Part shown: positions 35,404 through 46,621 of the stretch, piece by piece
Position numbering within the stretch: the stretch's first letter is position 1
How the letters are laid out: each line of letters opens with the position of its first letter
Program-made: the position numbers and the translations under genes
NCBI RefSeq assembly: GCF_003711515.1
Contig: NW_021167091.1
Coordinates: forward strand, 618,313-682,312
DNA length: 64,000 nucleotides
Reading direction: 5' to 3'
Source of the DNA: Sodiomyces alkalinus F11
Taxonomy: Eukaryota > Ascomycota > Sordariomycetes > Glomerellales > Plectosphaerellaceae
Notes under the pieces: model-generated
Told to the model about the DNA's origin: nothing
Database searches by the model: none
What the model saw: the letters and a program-made list of their open reading frames with translations, nothing else

Positions 35404-35918
35404 TCATTTCTTGACGAGCAAGTACGTGTAGTCGACTCGCAGAGGGGTCAGTTTCTTGTATGGGCCTTCGAGAGACATCAGAAGGCCGCCGAACGAGATA
35501 TATGCCTTGCTGGGGGAGAGTCGTCAGATCTCATGCATTCTAAGGATCCAATGGGGAACACTTACATGATCTGCCCATCGTCCGCATCCTCAAATTTGTA
35601 GATCTTGCCATGGCATACGTAGTCGAACATATCGGCCAGTGTCGCTTCACTCCCGGCACTGCGGCCTTTGGAAATGTCACGCCAACCTTTCTCGTCATCC
35701 TTGCTCCCATCGTGTGCAAGCGAAGTCACAAGCACCACGTGCAGATTGTCCGATACGGCGCACTGGAAGAGCTCAATGTTGATATCAAGGGTCATAATGG
35801 TTTGATTATCGGCCGATGTCGCGGAGATGCGCGCCACACGATCATATTTCGATTGATCGTAATTGGTCACGGTGAAAGTCTCTTCGAAGAGCGTCACGTC
35901 TCCTCCTATGGTCGCCAT
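35404..35918 (-). CDS. RPB8: RNA polymerase I/II/III shared subunit RPB8 (RPABC3), intact
   Basis: Exon 1 is 35,918-35,566 and exon 2 is 35,509-35,404 on the minus strand, 152 residues, close to the family's usual 145-150. The 56-bp intron has GTAAGTG, CTGAC and CCCCCAG. The protein has LFEETFTVT (10-18), KYDRVARI (24-31), TLDINIELF (43-51), DGSKDDEKGWRD (70-81), LADMFDYVCHGKIYKFE (94-110), and after the splice site YISFGGLL and LEGPYKKLTPLRVDYTYLL (131-149). These are the conserved blocks of Rpb8, the OB-fold subunit present in all three nuclear RNA polymerases and essential in yeast. It lies tail to tail with the Nudix gene. An essential, unmutated gene only about 250 bp from RIP-mutated repeats is remarkable. 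Confidence 0.97.
35510..35565 (-). other. RPB8 intron
   Basis: 56 bp on the minus strand: donor GTAAGTG, branch CTGAC, pyrimidine-rich CTCCCCCAG acceptor. Splicing joins AT + C to make Ile118 and restores the strongly conserved C-terminus, which an unspliced reading would lose. Confidence 0.95.
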
Positions 35919-36180
35919 AATGCAGAATCTGCGGAAATTGTGCAGTCGATCTAGGATATGGCCAGGTTGTGGCTTGCAAAGTCTCCTCTGAACAGGAGAT
36001 ATACAGAGTGTGTTGAACAGGCCGTAAGCTTGACGGTTATTACGTAACGGGCATTGGGTGCCATAGCAGAGGATCCTCCAAAATCGGGATAGACACCTGC
36101 AGAATTTTCACCATAGAAATTACGGTGGCAGGAGTTCCATAACGGTCGGAGAGTTTTGGAGTTAGACACACAGATCTACA
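35919..36180 (-). promoter_or_regulatory. RPB8 promoter and 5' leader
   Basis: About 260 bp with normal dinucleotide use upstream of the RPB8 ATG, before the RIP signature returns near 36,180-36,215. It contains the palindrome TTACGTAA at about 36,039. The whole RPB8 promoter must fit in this short space or extend into mutated repeat DNA. Confidence 0.5.
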
Positions 36181-36424
36181 GATTTAGAAGTCTTACTTAA
36201 ATCAACGGATTAACTGCACTACTACTATTTTCGATATTATTCTACGGTTACGCTATATCTAATAATTAAGAGTCTTACTTACTAAGCGACGATTTATCCC
36301 TTTTACCTATCTTACTACCCATTAAAAGCTATCCTACCCGAGCCGGTACCCGTACCACGACCCACTTATTTTGTTCGTTTGGCACTTACTATCGTATAGA
36401 CCTTGCTATTATTACTTATATTAA
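36181..36424. other. Degenerate AT-rich spacer, nothing recognised
   Basis: Transition from the gene island to repeat DNA. RIP-like composition but no similarity to the LINE or gypsy elements in this window and no reading frame worth reporting. Confidence 0.4.
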
Positions 36425-37155
36425 TTAATGCTATTATACTACCTAGTTAGCCCCGCGCTGCTATAACGCCACCCACGAACTATATACTAGAATTATATAT
36501 AGTAAATAGAAGCAGAGAACTAGGAGACGCTACTAGTTAGTATAACGCCGTGATAGTAAGCCTACGGGATCGTAAACAGGAATATAATATATAGAAAACC
36601 TATAATAAGCTTTAGTAGCGTTATAGAAAGGAAAGAGGAAAAACAAAAAGGATTAGATACTTTATTAATTATCTACTATTTTACGGTTATAGGCGAAGCC
36701 TTACCCTATCTACCTACCGCCGGATATAGCAGGCACCTACTTATAAAGGAGGTAGGAGAGCCTACCTTGCCTATTCTCTTTATTAATTAAGTAGAAGAGA
36801 TAATCAGAATAATTCCCGGGAATATAGGGAGACCGAGTTTAGGGTACTACGACCGCCGTATTATAGAAGCGCCGCGGCACCCCTTTAGTCCCTACTCCCT
36901 TACTCGCGATTAGCCTAGGCTAACCTAAACTCTAGCCTATTACTCTTCCGATTAGCTATTAGCCTAGAGAGGTATAATCTATATATATAATAGAGATAAA
37001 TCGGCGCTATATTAGCCCCGTAATGGTATTACTCTATCTAAGGAAGAGTATAGAGGTTTTCCCCGGGTTTCCCCGGATTTTCCACTTTATAGCTACTTAA
37101 AAAGGACCGTATAGCCTAAATAGGCTCTTATAGATTAGATAGGATAGCAGAGTAA
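36425..37155 (+). mobile_element. LINE fragment H, 3' end
   Basis: A 5'-truncated LINE starting at sequence equivalent to about 6,600 of copy B (CTATTATACTACCTAGTTAG) and ending GGATAGCAGAGTAAG. It is non-coding and heavily RIP-mutated. It is the nearest mobile element to the RPB8 promoter. Confidence 0.82.
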
Positions 37156-37160
37156 GACTA

Positions 37161-37194
<34 letters not shown>

Positions 37195-37307
37195 TATTAT
37201 TATTATTAGTATTATTAGTATTATTAGTATTATTAGTATTATTAGTATTATTAGTAATATTAGTATTATTAGTATTATTAGTATTATTAGTATTATTAGT
37301 ATTATTT
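37156..37307. repeat. Microsatellite: (AAT)n, (ATT)n, then (TAGTATTAT)n
   Basis: About ten AAT units pass directly into five ATT units, making an inverted repeat, and then into about twelve nine-base TTATTAGTA units with one interruption near 37,255. It starts as the tail of LINE H. The Ile/Leu-rich open frame across it on the minus strand is only a translation of the repeat. Confidence 0.85.
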
Positions 37308-38165
37308 TAGGGCAAACCTCGCCGCCACCTCCTCTTACCAAGCCGCCGCCTATTATTCCTCTAGTTTCTATTCGGAGAGCTTCCGGGCGTTATCCTTATT
37401 AGAAAATCGACAGATTATAATAGCATAGCCGTATTCCTTTATATAGTTCTTTATAGATACTAAAAGATTATTAAAATATTTGTAGCCTAGGGCAAATAAG
37501 ATAGGCAGTAGAAGCGCTATTATAGCGTTAATAAATAGATTAATACACGACAATTGTAATACTACGAAGTAAAGTTAATAATAGGCCTAGAGCGATAGGA
37601 AAGTAGTAGGTAGTAAACTAAACCCTAGCTTCTAATTAGTTATAAATATAGGTCTATAACCAAAGTATAGTCGGAATAACCGGTTACTATAGTCGGAATA
37701 ACCGGTTACTATAGTCGGAATAACCGGTTACTATAGTCGGAATAACGGCTCTCTTATAATATATCCCTTACTTCCTTTTTACTAGCATACTAATCCTTTA
37801 ATATAGGGCTAACAGTTTTAGCTATATAATCGTAGAGGGCGTAAAGGCCCCTTTACTCGGCTCTAAAATAATCCTCTTTCACCTACTAAATCTTAAATAG
37901 TATATTCTGATTAAAGATATTGTATTTTTCGCTGGTAGTAGGCTGCTATACTAGGTCGGTTTATATACGGCGTGTAGGCCGTTTAGCCTCTTTAAGATTA
38001 GAATTAATAAGGTCGGCGAGAGTATAGGAGTGCGTAATAGTTATTATAGCTTTAATCTAAGGGCCCTAGTCCTTTAGCGCGGTAAGCATTATAAGGCCTA
38101 TAACTAGTAGTACTACTGTAGAAATTATCGTTATACTAATATGAAGTAGTATAATAGGATACACG
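37308..38165 (-). pseudogene. Degenerate segment with a possible transposase remnant
   Basis: On the minus strand, from about 37,640 down to 37,368, a frame reads ...GYKYFNNLLVSIKNYIKEYGYAIIICRFSNKDNARKLSE. The pattern (Asn-Leu-Leu, then Ile-Lys-x2-Ile-Lys-Glu-x-Gly-Tyr-Ala-Ile, then Arg-x-Ser-Asn-Lys) is faintly like the N-terminal region of Mutator-like (MULE) transposases of fungi. Nothing downstream confirms it. The rest, to 38,165, shows no gene and contains a minisatellite. Confidence 0.25.
37669..37746. repeat. Perfect 22-bp minisatellite, 3.5 copies
   Basis: The unit AGTCGGAATAACCGGTTACTAT occurs at 37,669, 37,691 and 37,713, plus a 12-base partial copy at 37,735. Copies are identical. 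It contains the palindrome AACCGGTT and no CpA, so RIP would not alter it. Confidence 0.93.
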
Positions 38166-41100
38166 GTTATTAACGATTTCGACACGCCTATTAACTATAG
38201 GCGCGTAATAAGAGTAAAATTAATAAAACTACCGGGATAGAGATTATAACTACCGCCTCTCTCCCGGGATGCTATTATAGCGTTACTATAATACCGGCGC
38301 TACGGTATAGCCGGAAGAGTCGTGGGATAGCGTCCCCCCGACCTCGATTATACAGAATTCGTAATAGACCCACTTTTCGTAATATAAGCGCTCCCCCCCC
38401 CTCCTAAGGCAGGATATAGCGCAGAACCGATATAAGACTAAAAGGGGACTACTACGCCCCCCGGAACTAAGAGTAGCTAAGATTAAGGCAGAAATTTAGG
38501 CCGTATTAGCTAACAGGAACACGATTAATTAGGTTATAGAGCTAGTAAAGGACCTAATCACGATACGTAGTACCCGTAATAACGCCGGTATACTACCGCT
38601 AGTATACCTATATATATCCGTCCGCTATATTATCCGTAAGGAACTCTATAAAGGAATAAGCGGTATAAAAAAGACTTAGGCTAATATTATAGCCTAAGTA
38701 CCCGTGGCGGCGCCGCCGTAGGACCCCGCCCCCTTTAAAGTAATCCCTGCTAGGTATTACCGGGAACTAATTATCCGTTAAGGAACCCTCCCCGAAAACT
38801 AGCCCCTTAGAGCTAGGACCCTAAAGGAAATTATTTAAGTTATAAACGCTATAACTACCCGATATAACGCGGTAGCGGTATAGAAGCCATTTAGCAGAGA
38901 TATCTACTTTACCTTTACCGAAGAGGTATAGTAGTAGACTACCTATAAGGAATAATAGGTTAAACAGGCTTTTAGTAAAGGAGTTACCCTAGCCGTATAA
39001 ACCTACCCCGCGCTTACTAAGGCTATCTCCCGGGAAGTCCTTAACGCCTTATCTAAGAAGGACCTACTAATATCCCTATAAGATATAAACCCCTAGGCTA
39101 AAATCCTCCGAGTATAATAATAAGTACCCCGCCGCGGTACTAATAGGGTAATACTCCTCCTTATCGAATCGGCTTTACCGGAAGGGGAGCCTTATCCGGA
39201 ATACCCTCCTTTTCGAAAGGGGTAGCTATATCTATAAACTATATAATCCTAACCTTAGCCCCCTAAGGTACTATAAGTGCCTATACTTTAGCTATAAGGC
39301 TAATAGCTACCTTATAGTAAAGAGGGTATACCGCTATTATGCTAAGCCTAAATCAGCGTACCTATAAGGGCTAGGATACTATAATGCTATAGCGCCCGGC
39401 CGCTCCCGCTATTATACCGCCTATACCGGAGACTACGATACCTTTAACGACTTATACCGATTACTAAAGAATAAGGCTAAAAAGACTTATAAAGCGTATA
39501 AGTACCGAGCTAAAGACTTTAATATTACCCGTTAGACCGAAGCGGTATACCCACGGTAACTATAGATCTTCCCCCCAATTATTATCGCCTAGGACTAAGA
39601 CCGGCCCCTTTATAGGAGCCGGAGACGCCCCCCGAAAAAGACTAAAGGATAGGAGGGCTCCCTATTATTAAGCCTAATAAGCGCCTATATAGTCCCCCGT
39701 GGGGCTAGTAAGACACCGTAATAGGAGCTATAAAGCCAGGACTAAACCCTGGTTATACCGGGCACGCTACCTTAACCCCCCCCCCTACTAACTAATAAGA
39801 ATCTGTATCCTTTCGTGGAATATAGAGAGGAGTTAGGCGCGGCGGGAGCTCCCGCTTCGGTACTACGCCGAGTATAATATAATAGTAATCCAGGAACCCG
39901 GCCTTAACCCCTTCACGAAAAGCCTTACCTACCCTTTTTAGGGGGTATACCGGCTAATATAGGGAGGAGGTTATGCCCTCCTATATATATATAAAAGATA
40001 CCCGCTATATATATAGACGTAGCGGGCCTACTATAATACCTACACGGTTATATTCGGGACTGGAGATAATACTCTTATAATCTAGTCGATCTGCTTAGAG
40101 AACTATTAGTTAGCCAGGATCCCCTAGAATATACCCCTATAAGATATATTCGATATAGTACCGTTACAGGACCGATATATTCTTATAAGAGATTTTAACC
40201 TATACTACCCCTTATAGTTATAGCCACCGCGGTATTGCCCTTAGGTCGATACCCTATTTACCCTTATAACCCGGTAGAACCTAGACCTAGTAACCTCCCC
40301 TAGAATAACTATATAGTACTGCCCGGGCCGGTATACTAGTACTATTAAGCTTACATAGGTAATATAAGGGCTCCGCTATAACTTTAGCGGCTCTAATAAG
40401 ACCGTTATCGGGTTAGACTACTACTTATAGATAGCCCGAATCTTTATAAAGACGGATATTACGCCGATTACCGCAATAATACTACCGCGGGACCTAGTCG
40501 GGCCCCGCTAGGTCTAGAAAGACTTTAACCCCTCCTAGGTCCCCTAGCTCGCCGCCACGTAACTATAGTAAACCGGCCCCTTTATAATACCGGGAGATAT
40601 CGACTTAGTACTAAATAACCTAATAAAAGACCTTATAACCTTAGCCGATAAGGCCGTACCGCGCCGCTACGGGGGTACCCCTAAACGCCTACCTACCCCT
40701 TAGTAGAACGCGGAGCTTACCGCCCTTACCCAGGAAATAAGGCGCCTCTACCGCAGATATACGTCTAGGAAGTCCCGGAACCGATAGGATATGTTCTAGG
40801 AAGTAGAGAGGTGCTAAGATAGGGCTATAGCGGTAGCGAAGCGGCTATACTAATAGCACCTACTCTACTTAACCGGGAAGAACGATAACCTCCTTTAGCA
40901 GCTATAGAAATAGGTATAAACTAAAGGGGGAGCCCTACTAAACCCCTTATCGGTGCTACTACTATACTAAGACGATAGCGATAACCTAATAACTATATAC
41001 GTAGAGAAGGCCGAAGTCCTTAGCCGGAAGTTCTTCCCCCCCCCCCTCTTTACCGCCCTTAGGCCTTTAGGCGCGAAATTCCCCTTAAGGTAGGATATCC

Positions 41101-41752
41101 GCCGCGATATTACCGTAACGGATATATAGGGGCGCCTTAAGAAGACTAAACCCTAAACGGTACTAGGACCCGATAGGCTTTTAATAGGGCTCCTAAAAGT
41201 ATATAGACCCCCCTTATACTAAAGACTAAGTATTATCTTTATAGCGTGCCTTAAAGTAGGCTATTACCCGAAAAGGTACCGCTATACTACCGTGGTAAGC
41301 CTTAAAAAAGAAGGTCGGCCGTCGCCTAACTATAAGATAGTAAAGGACTAGCGACCGATATTACTCCTTAGTATAATAGGTACGGTCCTTAAAGGGATCC
41401 TAGCTAACCGGATCGTTACTATAGCGGAGGAATATCGGCTCCTCCTAAAGGGATAAATAGGTAACCGGATAGGGTGAAGTATAAAGACGGTAGTATAAAG
41501 AGTTATAGAGGCCGTAAGAGCGAGCTAGGCCTATAGCGGCACCGCTTCGATACTTTAACTAGATATTAAAGGAGCCTTTAATACTATCCCCTACTCCCGC
41601 CTCCTTAAAGTACTTAAAAGGAAAGGCTTCCCCCGGTAGCTTATTACCCTAAGTAGCAGCTTCCTCTAAGACCGTATAGCCTAGATACTTCTTAATAGCG
41701 AAACGGCCCCCCTATAATACCTCCGCGGGGGTATACCGTAAGGCTCCCCGAT
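38166..41752 (+). mobile_element. Full-length LINE copy I, first piece
   Basis: The 5' end (AACGATTTCGACACGCC, the same as in copy M) is followed by ORF1 at about 38,470-39,790 and the endonuclease and most of the reverse transcriptase of ORF2 up to 41,752. There gypsy copy J is inserted, with duplication of CCGAT. The element resumes at 50,188 and again at 59,746. Joined, the three pieces make a LINE of about 6.6 kb, the same size as copy F. Confidence 0.9.
41748..41752. repeat. Target-site duplication of J, left (CCGAT)
   Basis: CCGAT before the left LTR of J, repeated at 50,183-50,187. Uninterrupted LINE copies have a single CCGAT at this place. Confidence 0.9.
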
Positions 41753-41966
41753 TATTACGAGTTAACCTCGATATAGAGGATCCGGCTATACTCCGGATCT
41801 TCCTGACTACGCGCTTAGTTAACGGACTTATATCGCTAAGTCATCGCTACCTTATAGCTAGCCTAACGCTATAGACTTTTCTCCTTTTCCTTCTTCTTTC
41901 CTTAGTTCTAGATAATTTATTATTACGACCTTACTTAGTACCATGACCTATAACTAGTCGTTTATA
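41753..41966 (+). repeat. J left LTR
   Basis: 214 bp, TATTACGAG...GTCGTTTATA (TG/CA ends changed to TA). It includes an inverted repeat GAGGATCCGG-CTATACT-CCGGATCTTC near its start. Differences from the right LTR are all transitions by eye. Confidence 0.92.
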
Positions 41967-41989
41967 TATCTAGAACTTAGCGATACCTA

Positions 41990-43400
41990 TACGCTACGCT
42001 AACGATAGATTAGGATCCTAACGCTACCGCCTAATAACCTATTAGAATTAAATAGGTTATAGAGTGGATAAAGTAACGGTTCGAAGAAAATAACCGAGCC
42101 CTAAACGTAAGGCTAGGCCCTCTCTATAAATAATATACCGATATTAACTTAAGGCTCGCTCCGATATAAGAATATTACTCGGAAATACGCTAGTTTATAG
42201 ACCGATAACGCGCGAGAGAAGAAGCCGATAAGCGATAACGCTAGTTAGTCGAATAGCTTATAGCCCGGCTCCTAGGATCGCCTACCCCGTAAAACCTAAC
42301 GCCGCTTAACCTAAATATTCCGGCTCCCTTATAGACCCCGATAATCCTTATACTAGTAGAGTCTACCCTATTACTGGTTTTATTGCCTACGCTATAGCCG
42401 ATGATAGTAATAATCGCCCGGACCTTAATAGTGACACCCCGTAAAACTATTAATAGCCTGGTAAAGTTCTTGGGGAAATAAGTATACTATAGCGCGTAGG
42501 CCTATACGATACGGTAAAAGCTTATAATCGATAACGACTTATTCTAGAATAATATATAAGCTTAGTACACGATTTATAAATACCTAAGGCCTAAAGTATA
42601 ATAGGTTATATCGGCCTTTTATAAAAACGATAGGCCGGGTAAGCTTATAAACCTTAACGACTTTATAGCGTATCTTAATTATACTTACCTTAACCCTATA
42701 GAATAATTACGGGCCGCCTAAGCCTTATACACGATTTATTAATAAACTAATAAGTCGTTTACCGCCTTCCTGCCCGATTTTAAAAGATAGATTACCTTTA
42801 CGGGTAGTACTAAATAGGAAGCCACTATATAGATCTTATTCCTTAAAGGAGCGATTACTTCGCGACTTAGGGATAAACTTATCTCCGCCCGAATCTCTAC
42901 TAACTATTATACTATATAGGTTAACGGCGTATAATAGATCGCTAGGAAACTTACAGGCTATTAGTTCGAATAAAACTATAATAAATAAGCTTAAGATTAT
43001 ATAACCGCGAAAAAGAATACCGATAGCGCTATAAAGATAGGCGGAGTAAACCGTGTTAGCGATAGGAAGGTAAAGTAAAAGACTAGGATATACTATAACT
43101 ATAATGAGAAGGGGTATATCGCGCGGAAATATAAAAAGCTAAAGGAAAACTAAAACACGGTCCGGAAGGTTAAGGAGACTTATACGAAAGATCACGATAA
43201 GAGCGGGGATAAATCGACTAATAAGAATAACTCGGAAAAAGAGTAGCTCTAACACGAAAATAGGCGTTAAAGCCGATAGCTATAATACGGCGGGAGTAAG
43301 AGGCGTTTAAAGTATATACTAATAGTAACCCGGTACTTATAATAGCTAGAGTAAATAAATAGAGTATCCTCGCCCTAATTAGTATTAGTTATAATTACTA
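41990..43400 (+). pseudogene. J gag, RIP-destroyed
   Basis: Degenerate Gag frame ending in a knuckle at 43,091-43,132, which reads Y-YN-Y-NEKG-Y-IARK-Y, spacing x2, x4, x4, followed by a Lys-rich stretch. The four zinc ligands are all Tyr through RIP. The equivalent in copy K is at 53,856-53,897. The start codon is not recoverable. Confidence 0.75.
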
Positions 43401-45265
43401 TACTGCTATAAGTGAATAGTTTACCTAAAGACTCTAATTACTATTAGTTGATAAGACGAATCGATTACTACATAGCTTCTTGGAAGCTACTAAGACTATT
43501 AGTAGCGCGGGGATCGCCGTTTATAAGCTTAAGATTGGTAGTTACTTATAGAGGATATTCGTATATATAGTGCCCGGGCTTAACTAAGATATATTCCTCG
43601 GGAAGCCCTGGATAGAATAAAATAATATAATATACTACGCTAAAGATAAACGGCTTTACTACGGAGTAGCCGAATTAAATATATAACTTTATTACGAAAA
43701 AGAACCTATTAGAGTATAAGCTATCCGCGACGCCTATTTAGTTATAGGATTTATATTCGCGGGTATTATTCGACGACTATAATAAAAGGGTAAGGAAGTA
43801 TTAATCTAAGGAGTAAGCCTAAAAGATATCGAAAAAGCGTTATATAAGAAATAACTTATAGACCCGAAGGACTTTATACCCGAAGAGTTACTACGAGAAT
43901 TCGACGACTTATTCGCGCCCGATAAGGCTAATTAATTACCGTTATACTAATTAAGAGTTAACTATAAAGTAAACCTTATACCCGGAAGCGATAATAAGGA
44001 ATTATCGCTTCTTTAGGGGCTACTTTATAATATATTAAGAGAAGAACTCTTAGTATTACGGAAAATACTTACTAACCTAATAGATAAAGGATTTATCCGT
44101 GCTAGTAGTTTAGAAGCCGTGGCTCCTATCCTTTTTATAAGAAAGCTAGACGGAGGGACTTTAATTTTATTACGACTATTAAGCATTAAATATAATTACT
44201 AAGCGAGACTATTATCTATTTCCCTTAATCGCTAAAATACTATAAAACCTAAGCTAAGTAAAATAATTTATAAAGCTTAATATAATCGCCGCCTTTTATA
44301 AGATTAGGATAGCCCTAGAATATAAATATAAGATTATATTCCGAACTCGGTTTAGGCTTTTCGAATAGCTTATCTACCTATTCGGCCTAAGTAAAACTCC
44401 CGCGACTTTCTAGCGATACATTAATAAGATATTATAGCGTTTCCTAAACGACTTTATTACCGCTTATATTAATAATATTCTAGTCTACTTTAGTAGGAGT
44501 CGGGCCGATTATAAGGCGAAGGTAAAATAAATACTCCGCGTATTCGCGGATACCGGCCTAAAGCTAGATCTATTAAAATACGAGTTTAGCGTAAAGACCG
44601 TAAAGTACCTAGGATTTTTAATTACCGCAGGGAAAAGCGTGTTTTACGATTTAGAGAAGTTATAAGCTATTTACGAGTAGGAAGCGCCTATAACGGTTAA
44701 GGGCGTACGAAGCTTCCTAAGGTTTATAAATTATTACCGAATCTTTATTAAGGATTTTTCGGGGATCTCGGCCCCGTTAATAGTATTAACTAAAAAAGAC
44801 TATACCTTTTAATAAGGTCCTAAGGAAGAAGCGGCCTTTTGTAAGCTAAAGGCGAGGTTCTAAGAAGGACCGATACTATAATAGTAGGACCTAGTAAATA
44901 AGATATTTATCGAGATAGATTACTCGGGGTTTACCTTTAGGGGTAGCCTAATATAAGAAGACGCGGATAGAAATCGCTACGTAATCGTATACTACTCTTA
45001 TAAACTTAATAAAGCGGAATATAACTACCTAATCTATAATAAGAAAATACTAGCGATTATAAGTTATTTAATAATATAGCGGGCTAAGCTTATTAGTTAT
45101 AAGTAGTTTATAGTCCTCTCCGATTATAAGGCCTTTAAATACTTTATAATAAAGTAAACGCTTATTAAACGATAAAGCCGATAGGCCGGCGAGCTTATAT
45201 AGTTCGATTTCGTGCTTAAGTATTAGAAGGGAAAGGATAATATAATAGCGGACGCCCTCTCGCGT
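43400..45265 (+). pseudogene. J pol, first part (PR-RT-RNase H)
   Basis: After a degenerate protease region (to about 43,620) the frame has IPEELLREFDDLF near 43,880, the usual lead-in to gypsy reverse transcriptase. The catalytic box reads YINNILVYF near 44,465, with both Asp changed to Asn. RNase H follows at about 44,780-45,265 (FIEIDYSG, then IIADALSR at its end). Some frame changes occur near 44,200. The insertion at 45,274 separates this from the integrase. Confidence 0.82.
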
Positions 45266-45273
45266 TAATAGTA
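45265..45273. repeat. Probable target-site duplication of the LINE fragment in J, left
   Basis: TTAATAGTA, matching TTCATAGTA at 46,613-46,621 with one mismatch. Confidence 0.55.
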
Positions 45274-46612
45274 TTTTATTATTATTTATTACGCTATTCT
45301 CGCTTAGCTAAGCTAGGCTAGCCACCTAGGCAATAGTCCTTCTCTAATTCTCGAGGGGAAACCGTTAATAGATAAAAACCCCTGCGCCCTTATTATATAA
45401 GTAGTTCTATTATGCGTGGCCGCTACGGTATCGCTCCGCGGCCCCGTTTTTATCGCTATTCGAAAACCGGATCTTACCTCCGGGCTAGTGGCTAACGGGG
45501 GTCGGCTAATTAGTTTAGTAGGTGCCGTGTCGGGTCGCACGCGCCCTTAGTGCGTTATCGCCACGGTTAATCGCCGCTATCCTTTCCTTTATTCCGTTAT
45601 TCCGGATCCGGCGAGGTTCTCCCCTCGCCGCGGCACCCTTTATACCCTCCCGCCCTTTTATAGGGGGGGGGGGGGGGGGGGGGCCCCCCCCCCCCCCCCT
45701 ATTACTCCTTCCTTTATTTATTATTTATTCCTAAACCTCCTTTATATACCTGCTATTTATAGCGGCCCTTATAGAGTTATATACCTCCCTTACTCGCGCT
45801 ATATAGGCTCTCCGAGGCAGGCACTATAGTATAGGCCGGGCGTGGCTGCCGTTCCCTAGAAGGTATAATAACTCGTAGGGCTAATCTACCACTCCCTTTT
45901 TTCTATAAACCTCCCTCTTTTCTTCTCTTTTTTCCTCCTTTCCTTTTTTCCCCCTTTAAGCTATCGTTTTTTAAGGTAAGCTTTTACGTGGTCGGTACGG
46001 TATAAGTACGGTCCTAGAACTCCTATTCGGGATCCCCTAGTACCGTTCGGCTATATAGTAAGGGATTTAACGGGGTCCCGGGTTATACTATCCCCGCGCC
46101 GCCCCCGCTCCGCCCCTGTAGCGCCCGCCTTAGTCTAACTCCCCTACCCCTCCAGATACCTAGTAATAAGACCTCTATCGCTAAAAGGGGAGCCGGTGCC
46201 GGCGCTTATAAGGGTAAAGGGCCGGCTACCTCCTAGCCTTCCACTATAAGTTCCCCGCTCCGTTATCGTCGCGCCTGCTCTACGCCCCCGCTTTATATTC
46301 TAACCCGGTATAGGCCGCTCTTACCCCTACCGTCTATTCGTCGCCTTACACTTCGTGCGTTATATCTCTAGCACGAGATTATTAGGCTACTCCCTGCCAG
46401 AACCCCCCTAGTATATAGTCCTATCGCGTTCCCGCTACTCCCCCGCTCCGTATCGTATCTACTAACCCGACTTAGGAGCCGGCGCCCGCTACGTTATATA
46501 CGTTAACGGTAACCGCAGTAGTAGCCACTACGCCCCGGTTTATCCCCGCTACGCCCCCGTTACGCCCTTACTCCGCTAATCCTCCTATTAGGTCCCCCCC
46601 CCTCTGCGCATG
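45274..46612 (-). mobile_element. Fragment of a second LINE family inside J
   Basis: Copy K lacks this 1.34 kb, so it is an insertion in J. It starts with TTTTATTATTATTTATT then ACGCTATTCTCGCTTAGC, laid out like the reverse complement of the LINE 3' end but with a different sequence. So it is the 3' part of another Tad1-like family on the minus strand, or a shorter non-autonomous element using the same tail. It is C-rich on the plus strand, with no frame that I recognise, and includes the G21C16 tract. Confidence 0.65.
45663..45699. repeat. G21C16 homopolymer palindrome
   Basis: Twenty-one G followed directly by sixteen C. It is a perfect inverted repeat without a spacer, and neither GpG nor CpC is a RIP target. 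Length in the assembly may be unreliable. Confidence 0.9.
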
Positions 46613-46621
46613 TTCATAGTA

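Noticed and set aside
35562..35918. RPB8 as an unspliced 118-residue protein
   Set aside because: It would lack the most conserved C-terminal block (FGGLL...LEGPYKKLTPLRVDY). Splicing at GTAAGTG/CCCCCAG restores it in frame.
37135..37341. Ile/Leu-rich hydrophobic protein on the minus strand
   Set aside because: It is only the translation of an AAT/ATT microsatellite.
37669..37746. CRISPR-like array
   Set aside because: Head-to-tail units with no unique spacers, in a fungal genome. It is a minisatellite.
45522..45734. 70-residue frame with Gly and Pro runs
   Set aside because: Made by the G21C16 tract; no conservation, as copy K lacks the whole region.
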